A stretch of DNA of 64,000 nucleotides, from NCBI GenBank assembly GCA_024760905.1, contig CM045746.1, forward strand, positions 14,292,966 to 14,356,965, given 5' to 3'. The position numbers and the translations under genes were made by a program. Each line of letters begins with the position of its first letter. Within the stretch, counting starts at the first letter, position 1. The notes under the pieces were generated by a model. That model did not search any database. It was not told where the DNA came from and was given only the letters and a program-made list of their open reading frames with translations. Source of the stretch: Plotosus lineatus (lineage: Eukaryota > Chordata > Actinopteri > Siluriformes > Plotosidae). Below, piece by piece: positions 49,767-61,366 of the stretch.

Positions 49767-52700
49767 TTTTGGATGGAGTCTGTAATTTAGCCGGCATTTA
49801 GCACTAATTCTGGTGAGAATATGACCCTGAGTAGGGTAGTATATAGGGATCCCTCACTTTCCGCGATTAATGGGGACTGAGATCCCCCCTGTGACCACCG
49901 ATTTCCGTGAAGTAGGATCGACCCCACTGACTGACGTATACGTACATTTATATGCGTATATAATATCAATAAATACATATTCAATGCTATAAATGCTTAT
50001 AGTTAAACCCCCTCCTTGAATCGCCACCTTATCGTGGTGGAGGGGTTTGCGTGACCTAATCATCCTAGGAGCTATCTTGTCGGGGGCAAATGCCCCTGGT
50101 AGGGTCACCCAAGGCAAACAGGTCCGGGGTGAAGGTCCAGACAAAGTGCGATTCAAAACAAACCTCTAAGACATGAGACAACAAAGGAAGCAGTCTCCCT
50201 TGCCCGGACGCGGGTCACCGGGGTTCCCTCCTGGAGCCAGGCCCAGGGGAGGGGCTCGAAGGCGAGCGCCTGGTGGTCGGGCTTATGCCCATGGAGCCTG
50301 GCCGGGCCCAGCCCGAAAAGGAGACATGGGTCCGCCCTCCCATGGACCCACCACCCGTGGGAGGAGTTTTAGGGGTCGGGTGCAGTGTGAGTTGGGTGGC
50401 AGCCAAAGGCATGGGTTCTGTCGGACTGATCCTCGGCTGCTTACTCTGACCTTCGGGACATGGAATGTCACCTCTCTGGTGGGAAAGGAGCCTGATTTGG
50501 TGCGTGAGGTGGAGAGATACCGACTAGATATAGTCGGGCTCACCTCAACGCATAGCTTGGGCTCTGGAACCATCCATCTCGAAAGAGGCTGGACCTTCTT
50601 CTATTCTGGAGTTGCTCATGGGGAGAGGCGGCGAGCCGGTGTGGGTATTCTTGTTGCCCCCCGTCTCGGTACCCAAATGTTGGGGTTCTCCCCGGTTGAC
50701 GAAAGGGTAGCTTCCCTCCGTCTTCGGGTGGGGGTGGGGGGGGTGGGGGGGGTCCTGACTGTTATTTGTGCTTATGCACTAAATGACAGTTCAGAGTACC
50801 CACCCTTTTTGGAGTCTTTGGGGGGGGTGTTGGAGAACGCTCCCTCGGGAGACTCGCTCGTTGTCTTGGGAGACTTCAACGCCCATGTGGGCAATGATAG
50901 TGTGACCTGGAAGGGTGTGATCGGTAGGTACGGCCTCTCCAGTCTGAATCCGAATGGTGTGTCATTGTTGGACTTCTGTGCTCGTCATAGTTTGTCTATC
51001 ACGAACACCATGTTCGAACATAAGGGTGTCCATAAGTGCACTTGGCACCAGGACACCCTAGGTCGCAGTTCGATGATTGACTTTGTAGTCGTGTCATCGG
51101 ACTTGCGACCATATGTTCTGGACACTCAGGTGAAGAGAGGAGCTGAGCTGTCTACCGATCACTACCTGGTGGTGAGTTGGCTTCGTGGTGTGGGAGGTTG
51201 CCTTCCAGACCTGGCAGGCCCAAGCGTGTAATCAGGGTCTGCTGGGAACGTTTGGTGGAGCCCCTGTCCGAGAGGCCTTTAACTCCCACCTCCAGGCAGA
51301 GCTACAACCACGTTCGGAGGAGGCGGGGACATGGAATCGAATGGGCTATGTTTCGTGCCTCCATTGCTGAGGCGGCAGCCCATAGCTGTGGCTGTAAGGT
51401 CGCCGGTGCTTGTCGTGGCGGTAATCCCGAACCCGGTGGTGGACACCTGCGCTGAAGGGGCCGTCCAGCTGAAGAAGGAGGCCTATCGGGTTTTATTAGC
51501 CTGTGGGACTCCTGAGGCAGCAAACGGTACCGACAGGCCAAGCGTGCTGCAGCCGAGGCTGTCGCAGATGCAAAATCTCGGGCGTGGGAGGAGTTCGGTG
51601 AGGGCCTGGAGAGTGATTATCGGTTGGCCTCAAAAAGGTTCTGGGCCACTATCCGACGCCTCAGGAGGGGGAAGCAGTTCTTCACAAACACTGTTTACGG
51701 TGGAGGTGGGGAGCTGCTGACCTTGACTGGGGATGTTGTTGAGAGGTGGAGGGAATACTTTGAGGACCTTCTCAATCCCACCAACATGCCCTCCGTGGAA
51801 GAGGAAGACCCTGGGGGTTCAGGAGAGGGTCCGCCCATCACTGGAGTGGAGGTCACTGAGGTTGTCAAAAAGCTCCTCGGTGGTCGAGCTCCGGGGTTGG
51901 ACGAGATCCGCCCGGAATATCTCAGGGCTCTGGATGTTGTAGGACTGTCTTGGTTGACACGTCTCTGCAACATCGCATGGTCATCGGGGGCTGTACCTCT
52001 GGATTGGCAAACTGGGGTGGTGGTCCCAATTTTTAAGAAGGGGGACCGGAGGGTGTGTTCCAATTATCGGGGAATTACACTCCTCAGCCTACCTGGGAAA
52101 GTCTATGCAGGGGTACTAGAGAGGAGGATCCGACCGATAGTCGAACCTCGGATTCAGGAGAAACAATGTGGTTTTCGTCCTGGCCGTAGCACTCTTGACC
52201 AACTCTATACGCTCCACAGGATTCTGGAGGGGGCATGGGAGTTTGCCCAATCTGTCCACATGTGCTTTGTGGATTTGGAGAAGGCTTTCGACCGTGTCCC
52301 TCGAAAGATCTTGTGGGGCGTGCTCCGAGAATACGGCGTTCCGGATCCGTTGCTACGAGCTATTCGGTCGCTGTATCACCGGAGCCAGAGTTTGGTCCGT
52401 ATTGGTAACAGCAGGTCGGATTCGTTTCCAGTGGGAGTGGGAGTCCGCCAAGGCTGTCCTTTGTCACCGATTCTGTTCATAATTTTTATGGACAGAATTT
52501 CTAGGCGCAGTCGAGGCGATGAGGGGTTCTGGTATGGTGGCCATCGGATATCGTCTCTGCTTTTTGCGGATGATGTTGTCCTTTTGGCTTCATCAAGTTG
52601 GGCCCTCCAGCTCTCATTGGAGCGATTCGCGGCTGAGTGCGAAGCAGCCGGGATGAAGATCAGTACCTCCAAGTCCGAGGCCATGGTTCTCAGTCGGACA

Positions 52701-55700
52701 ATGGTGGAATGCACCCTCCGGGTCGGGGATGAGGTCCTGCCCCAAGTGGAGGAATTTAAGTATCTTGGGGTCTTGTTTACGAGTGAGGGAAGGATGGAGC
52801 GAGAGATCGACAGACGGATCGCTGCAGCCTCTGCTGTTAAGCGGTGCCTGTACCGGTCCGTTGTGGTGAAAAAGGAGCTGAGCCGCAAGGCGAAGCTCTC
52901 AATTTACCAGTCGATCTACGTTCCAACCCTCACCTATGGTCACGAGCTTTGGGTAATGACCGAAAGAACAAGATCACGGATACAAGCGGCTGAAATGAGC
53001 TTTCTTCGCCGGGTGGCGGGGTTCTCCCTTAGAGATAGGGTGAGAAGCTCCGCCATCCGGGGAGAGCTCGGAGTAGATCCGCTGCTCCTCCGCATTGAGA
53101 GGGGCCAGTTGAGGTGGCTCGGGCATCTGGTCAGAATGCCCCCCGGACGCCTTCTTGGTGTGGTGTTTCGGGCATGTCCAACCGGGAAGAGACCCCGGGG
53201 TCGACCTAGAACACGCTGGAGGGACTATGTCTCTCGGCTTGTCTGGGACCGCCTCGGTGTCCCCCCGGGAGAGTTGGAGGAAGTAGCTCGGGAGAGGGAT
53301 GTCTGGACCTTTTTGCTAAGGTTGCTGTCCCCGCGACCCGACCCTGGACTAAGCGGAAGAAGATGATGATGATGATGATGAACAATTAAACATTCAAAAA
53401 TAATACACAAGATGTAAATAAAATATAAATATACACACATACAGACGTGCGCGCACTCAGATGTGCACCTCACATAAAAATGTAAGGAATTTTGTTTTTT
53501 TTGTTTTTGTTTGTTTGGTTTTTGCACAATTGGCCTTGTTTTGTGGCATTTTCCTTAATTTTTTCCCTATTTTCCTCAATTTGCTTATTTTTTTTATTTT
53601 TCGATTAATATTTTTGAAAAACCCGCGATGCACTGAAGCACGAAGTAGCAAGGGATTCCAAATTGGCAGTTAAGCAGCAGAGCTGTGTATGCACCCACAA
53701 GGTATTTATTTGTTTATTTATTTATTTAGCATTTTAGCCCTAATTTAGCCAGTTTACCTATCTAGTATTGCCTTCCCTATCACACGACCACCACCGTCCA
53801 TGGAAATGTGAAAGCATGCACTCACCACCTCCTTGACATGCAATGCTAGCCACCCGCCTCTTTTCGAACTGCAGCGCATGTGTATTTGGAGGCGGTTTGA
53901 CACACTCGGAAGGAAACTGCTTTTTTCTCGTTCTTACCAATACGCTCACAGATGCTGGCGATTGCTGTGAGTGACAAGGAAGCGAGCGTCTGCCATCCCT
54001 CTCTTCAGTGAGAGCTCGGCCAATTAGCTTACATGGACTGCCGGTCATAAATAGCTCTGGCATTAAATTTGAGCTTGCGATCTTTAGGTTAACAGTCTCG
54101 CACCTTGTTGATGTGCCACTCGGGAGCTCCATGAGTTTTTTTTTTTTCATATTTCACACTTCTTTTACTTCTGGCTTGTTTTCTTATGAAAGCCCATAGA
54201 ACCAGTTACTAAGAAAATTTGGAACACTGCCTGGGAGCTTGCCCTTATTCTTTCTACAAAGTTTTACATATGTTTGGACCTCAAGTACCCTAGCAGCAGC
54301 TACAGGTCAAAGTTGGAGGTGTGATTGGGTAGCCTTGGCCTAATGGTGAGAGTAGCTGGTTTTGTACCAAGAAGTTATTAGATTCCTGAAAAATGTGTTC
54401 TGGAAGTGGGACTGAGGCTTACCGGTTTGCGAGAGTATCATTCACAAAGCGGGATGGTTGTTGGCAATTCGGCACGCTTACGCTGAAAAAACTCACGCGG
54501 CTCATCATGTGATCGGGGTGTGATGTCTTTCAGTGACGCCTGAATTTATTTGCGTTCATGCTGTCCGTTGTCAATGTTTTCAGAAACAGTAAACACAGCG
54601 GTCTTTCCTCGTTTCTCACCGAAGTCACAGTGAAGCCGAGTGCTACATCCGTTTCATCATACCTCCTCAACTTAACTTCAGGGAGACTTTTGTTTCTCTC
54701 ACTGTCTCCGTCTCTCGCCGCCTCTCTTTCCATCCCTGTTAAAAATTTAAAAATTTTCCATGGTGGGTTTATTAACTTCACTTCTTATTTTACCTCTGGG
54801 CAAACTCTGACAGTGAGGAAGCCACTGCCACCTACTGCAGTGGATGTACAATTACACTTTATACTAATACGGCAAAAAAAAAAAGCATTTTCCCTGGTGT
54901 CACACGCCACCCCCACCCAGGCATCGCGCACCACTATTTGAGAACCACTGATCTACACCAAACTTGGTGAATTGACTTACCAAAAGACAATTGCCCCAGT
55001 TGACCACTTCAGTGCCCTATGATAAAAGAAAACTTGTTTTCAACAAAACCTGATTGTTTTTCCATGACAGGCCTTTTGTGATCTTAATGTTAAAATATAT
55101 TGCCATTCACTATTCTGAGAAAGTATTCAATGACAAAGCCACCAAACAGGAAGTGAACTCATATCTTGGCCAATTTTTGGAACATGCATACATAAGTTCA
55201 TATAGTCTTGCCTTTGAGAAAATGACATTAATTTTCCATGGTAAATATTACAACAGAGTAGTGTAGTGCTTAGTACGTCTGCCCCCAGCAAGAAGGTCCT
55301 CGGTTCGTGAGATCGGTGCCAGCCTCAATGCGACCCTAATTAAGATTAAGCGGTTCAGAAAATGAATGAATGAATATGATAAAAAGGTTGTTTGGCCCCC
55401 TCATTGCTGGTTGCAGTGACATTTTTGTGCATGGATTTCCTGCTCCATGCTTAAAGAGAGAATCAGGTATACAGTAGGCCCTTGACTATTTGTGGCTTGG
55501 CACTCATTCATGCGCATATTTAGAATGTTTAGAATGTTTGTGTGTGTCTGTTTTCTCTCTGCTCCGGCTGAGGGGCGTGGCTGAGCTGCTCCGGCTGAAT
55601 GCAGTTCACACCCGAATTAAGCCCTCTCATCTACTCCCTATAAACATGAACCGCACGCTCACCTCACTTAAAGTGTGCGGCTTAAGTGCTTCCCCTTTGA

Positions 55701-58700
55701 ATGTGAGGCGCTCCACCGAAAGTAGGCGCTTGTCACAAGTGACACACTGGGCTTTGAAAACGAAGCGCGGCTTATCAAGACTTCCGGTTTTTCAAGTGAG
55801 CAAGTGATGGTTGAGTACTAAACAAGTATTCAACGCGCACTTGCTCACTTGAAAGATCGAAAGTCCGGATAAGCCGCGCTTCGTCTCACAAGCTTTGTGT
55901 GTCACTACCGGCAAGGGCCTACTTTCGGCATCACGAATAATAAATCCACTCTGCCGCCTGCATTCTGGGTGGATGCTCCCTCTAGTGGGCGAATGATCAA
56001 CCGGAAGTAAAATACTATGTATCTATTACATGCGCTAAAATATGCTTTTTAAACACATTTTTATAGTCTTACTCATTAATACAGTATTAATGTAGTAAAA
56101 TGTAGCAATAATTAAGAAAAACTTTTTAATTTTGTACTGTTATATTTATTAATAAAATATATAAACATTATACAGCATACACACATATATAAATATCCAG
56201 AGGTTTCTATATGTCAGCATCTCATCATACATCTCTAAAACTGACATTTTTTTATTAAAAAGAGAAATTTAACAATGTATTTACAATACAAGCAAGTTTT
56301 ATTTTCACTGGTTTGCAGTGATTGACACATATAAAAATTATAGATTCATCACTCTTCTAGGACCATGGTTATTTTTATTTTATGTTTAATGTTCAGCAAA
56401 ATGTTCAGCTGTTAAACAAAAATAGTTTTGTGTTGTATCTGTAATTTGATTATTTGTTACAGAGTAAAAAAAATAGCCAGCAGAGATGGCAAAACTTCTC
56501 AGGCACCCAGCAGTTCTTGAGAAATAGCCCAGATAAAATATAGAAACTCAAGGACAAGGTCATAGGTCAATCAGAGAAGCTGACAATTCTATGCACACTT
56601 AAGGAAACCTGCATACAAAAATTCGCAATGGTCCACACTGCAGTTATTGAGAAATAATCCAGACAAAATTTAAAAGGTGACAATGAACGAAACAACAGTT
56701 TCATGTTGAAGGCCCCGGCATAGCGGATGCTCATGTAAAAATTTGAAAAGGTTATCAGATATAGTTGTAAGGTATTAGATGTGATTTTTGAGACATTGAT
56801 AGAATTGACGGAAATACAGATACAAGCAATGACAATCCTCTAATATCCTAATGACTGAGAAGAAAAAACAGGATTAGCATCCTCTAATGTTGGTGAGTCC
56901 ATTATTTTTGCCAGGGTTTGTAGATCTGCTGAGTCGTCAACATTAGAGTGGACTTTGTTTTTCTCCATAATTTGACCTTTTTTATGTGCTCCTACTTTGC
57001 TGCTAATGCAACTAAATATCCAGCAAACTTTTGACGTGGTTTCCACTCTCAACTTTGTTGTATATTTAATCAGCTATACCACACATGTCTTTGGCAGCTT
57101 AAAAAAATACATATATGAAAATTACACTGAAAATCAGTTTAAATGTATAATTTTTGTCTCTGTTTGATATGTACTTTTTAAATACAGTTACTCTCTGGAG
57201 CAGACAGAGCAGTTTCTACGCACTTTATTGGATGACAAACCTGTGAGAACTGTAGTAGCATCTGAAGCCGTTCTGGAAAATAATGAAAAGTGTAGAACAC
57301 CTAGCAAAGAAAAGGTAAGAAACATATATATATATATATATTTTTACATTTTAACCCTCAAGCGACCGAGCTATTTCAGAGACTAATATGACCGAGTGGG
57401 GTCATTTGTGAACCCGTTGACTTTATATAGGAATAATTCTGTATAAATGTTGTTTTAGGGTTCTTCATATTTATTTCACTCTCTAATACAGTGGTACAGT
57501 GGTATGAAAAGTATCTGAACCTTTTGGAATTTCTCACATTTCTGCATAAACTCACCATAAAATGTGATCTGATCTTTGTCAAAATCACACAGATGGAAAA
57601 ACAGTGTCTGCTTTAACTAAAACCACCCAAACATTTATAGGTTTTCATATTTTAATGAGGATAGCATGCAAACAATGACAGAAGGGGGAGGAATAAGTAA
57701 CTGAACCATCACATTTAATATTTTGGCTCCCCCCCCCCCCCCCCCCTTTGGCAGCAATAACTTCAACCAGACGCTTCCTGTAGCTGCAGATCAGTCTGGC
57801 ACATCGATCAGGACTAATCTTGGCCCATTCTTCTTTACAAAACTGCTGTAGTTCAGTCAGATTCCTGGGATGTCTGGCATGAATCGCTGTCTTGAGGTCA
57901 TGCCACAGCATCTCAATGGGTTTCAAGTCTGGACTTTGACTTGGCCACTCCAGAATGTGTATTTTGTTCTTCTGAAACCATTCTGAAGTTGATTTAATTC
58001 TGTGTTTTGGATCATTGTCTTGTTGCAGCATCCATCCTCTTTTTAGCTTCAACTGTCTGACAGATGGCCTCAGGTTTTCCTGCAAAACATCCTGATAAAC
58101 TTTTGAATTCATTTTTCCATTAATGATTGCAAGTTGTCCAGGCCCCGAGGCAGCAAAACAGCCCCAAACCATGATGCACCCTCTACCATGCTTCACGGTT
58201 GGGATGAAGTGTTGATGTTGGTGAGCTGTTCCATTTTTCCTCCACACATGACGTCGTGTGTTCCTCCCAAACAATTCAACTTTGATTTCATCAGTCCACA
58301 AAATATTTTGCCAAAACTTCTGTGGAGTGTCCAAGTGCCTTTTTGCGAACATTAAACGAGCAACAATGTTTTTTTAGACAGCAGTGGCTTCCTCCTTGGA
58401 GTCCTCCCATGAACACCATTCTTGGCCATTGTTTTACATGTAGTTGATGTGTGCACAGAGATATTGGACTGTGCCAGTGATTTCTGTAAGTCTTTAGCAG
58501 ACACTCTAGGGTTTTTTTTTACCTCTCTGAGTATTCTGCGCTGAACTCTTGGCGTCATCTTTGGTGGACGGCCACTCCTCGGGAGAGAAGCAACAGTGCC
58601 AAACTCTTTCCATTTGTTGACAACTTCTCTGACTATCGATTGATGAACATCCAGATTTTTAGAGATGGTTTTGTATCCTTTCCCAGCTTTATACAAATCA

Positions 58701-61316
58701 ACAATTATTGATCGCAGGTCTTCAGACAGCTCTTTTGAGCGAGCCATGGTGCACATCAGACAATGCTTCTCATCAAGACAATTCTTACCAGGTGTGTGTT
58801 TTATAGTGGGCAGGGCAGCTTTTAGCCACTCATCAGTGATTGGACACACACCTGACTTAAATTGTTTGGTAAAAATTGGTTTCAATTGCTCTTTAAATCT
58901 CCTTAGGCAGAGGGTTCAGTTACTTATTCCTCCCCCTTCTGTCATTGTTTGCATGCTATCCTCATTAAAATATGAAAACCTATAAATGTTTGGGTGGTTT
59001 TAGTTAAAGCAGACACTGTTTTTACACGAAAAGCATCATGGTGGATTCAGCTGTATAATAGGCAGTGGGAGGTAGATGCTTCATTACTCCTAGGAAATGA
59101 TGTCCAAGATGGCGTCCAATATGGCGTCAGGTCAAGATGGCATCCCTGTCCAAGATGGCATCAGGTGGACCTGTCCAAGATCCCGCTTGAGTGAAGGCAA
59201 CATGAACGACAGCTCTGTTGTTAGCCAATAGGAGGCCAGTGGGGCGGTATGTTTGAAAGTCATTGATGGGAGAACAGCTCGTGGATTGTTTTAATGTTTG
59301 AATGGCACGTTGGAATTTTTATTTGTTTCATATCTTGATACAAAAATTTTAGGAAAATGCTTTTCGTAACCTGAATTTTTCGTTTGGTGAGACTTTTGTA
59401 AGGTGAGGTACCACTGTATATTTGTCCATTATCTTATGTTATAAGGTATGGAATTTGATGTATTTCTTTTTACAAAAAATCAGCTAAAACCACACAAGTA
59501 GTTGATTTACCCAAAAATCCAACAACCTTGAGCATACAAAATATGTCATTGTGACGTAAACAAGAAATAATGTCATAGGAAAGCAGCATCTTCGATCAGT
59601 TCTGACCAGCTTCTCAGTCCCTACCAAAGAAATTCTTGGGGTGATGAGTGGTGTTGGGTTTGTTCCAGTCCTTGATGTCCAAATAGTAAAATTTTAGTCA
59701 CATTTGGAGTTTCTTTCATTTGTTTAATAAGTAGTCTATAGGTTTTCTGTGAACTCTTGTACTTTAGAAAAAAAATTCACACCGTAAAGAAATTAATTTT
59801 CTTCTGTAAAGCCCAGCTCAGTGGAGTGCACAGCTTATGGGTAGATACACCTGTCTGCACTGTGGGGCTTCCCAGCTTCAGGGTTAACTTTGCCCTCTAG
59901 GATGCCTTTGTGATTGATGCCCTCCTTGCTCAGTCTGTGAGTCTGTTTTAAAGGATGATCCTCTCTAGGTAGGTTTTTTGCGGTGCCATACCCTTTCCAT
60001 TTTGGGATCATGGATTTAATGGTGCACTCTGGGATTTTCAAGGTGCTTTTTTCAGTAAATGAATCCAGATATGTACAGGGATCCCTCATTTTCCACAATT
60101 AATTGGGACCGAGATCCCCACGCAACCATCAAAATCCGCGAAGTAGGACCCCCCCCCCCCCCCCCCGACTGATGTATATGTACATGTATATGTGTATATA
60201 ATATCAATAAATACATATTCAATGCTACAAATGCTTATAATAACAATTAAACATTCAAAAATAATGCATAAGATGTAAAAAAAATATATAAATACACACA
60301 CATACAGTGTGCACGCAGGTGCGTGTGCATGAACTCAGCTGTGCACCTCACAACAATGTAAGTAGTTTTAATGGGAGATTTTGGGTTGTTCTTTTGTTTT
60401 ATGTTGGTTTGGGTTTTTTTTTTTTTTTTTTTTAACATAATTGGCCTTGTTTTTGTGGCATTTTCCTTAACTTTTCCCCTAGTTGTGTAGAAGTGTTCTT
60501 TGGTGTTCATGGTGTGTGTCATGATCTTTCAGAACAGGTATATATCCACTGAGATCATGTGACACTTACACTGCTTACAGATTGTGGGCATAATTTAAAT
60601 AATTATGTGACTTCAGAAGGTAATTGGCAGCATCAGCTCTTATTCAGGGGCTTTATAGCAAAGAGTGAATACATGTACATGCACCACTTTTTTATTTTTT
60701 GCACTTTTTTTTCATTTCCCCTCACCACTCCATTTGGTTGAAGGTCTTTAGTAAAAGTTCAAAAAAGCTTACAGGTTGTCAGAAAACAAAATAAGAAAAA
60801 ATGCCAAGGGGGTGAATACTTGCAAGCCGCCACAGATTTTCATTCCTTATTGTGCCAATTAAGGTCTTGTTGATCACATATTCTTAGCTGCATTTATAAT
60901 TGTTTCTTATTCATGGTAAACCTTAGTATAATCTAATGCATGGTTTTATTTATTACTTTTGTTCCTTCTATTTTCTGAACCGTTTAATCCTAATTAAGCT
61001 CGCCGGGAGGCTGGTGCCCGTCTCAGCTGAGTCTGGGCGAGGCAGTGTACACCCTGGGCAGTTCGCCAGGCCATCGCAGGGTCAACACTCACACAACCAT
61101 TCACACTCACATCGAGGGGATATTTGGAACAGCCAATTAGCCTACTGTGCATGTTTTTTTGGACTGTGGAGGGAAACGGAGTACCCAGAGGAAACCCACA
61201 CAAACACATGGAGAACATACAAACTCCATAAAGAAACGCCCGAGCTGGGAATTGAACCCAGGACCTTCTTTCTGTGAATTGGATGAGCTAACCACTACAT
61301 CTCATCATCATGATCA

Positions 61317-61366
<50 letters not shown>

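Larger units (their letters stand above)
50004..53379 (+). mobile_element. LINE-A copy B, nearly full-length non-LTR retrotransposon
   Basis: The 5' end carries ATCGCCACCTTATCGTGGTG (with GGTGGCGATT-like internal pairing). Then an APE-type endonuclease frame, a reverse transcriptase frame, and a GAT-repeat 3' tail (about 53364-53379), a tail style seen in RTE-type LINEs. It is 3.4 kb long. The clade is left open between RTE-like and I-like groups. Frameshifts between the two frames make it inactive. It is less decayed than copy A (26605-32290). Confidence 0.85.
49844..53660 (+). mobile_element. MITE-1 family copy split by LINE-A
   Basis: Left part 49844-50003 (TAGGGATCCCTCACTTTCCG to AATGCTATAAATGCTTATA). 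The right part 53380-53660 resumes with AACAATTAAACATTCAAAAA and ends CGAAGTAGCAAGGGATTCC. The two parts together equal one family member. Confidence 0.8.
57489..59416 (-). mobile_element. Tigger-like MITE (MITE-4) apparently split by a Tc1
   Basis: TA plus CAGTGGTA at 57487-57496 could be the left end of the MITE-4 family; the right part 59024-59416 ends GGTGAGGTACCACTG followed by TA. The Tc1 between starts at the TA in CAGTGGTA. The right part contains repeated CAAGATGGC words. The left piece is only 8 bp, so the split is an inference. Confidence 0.4.
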
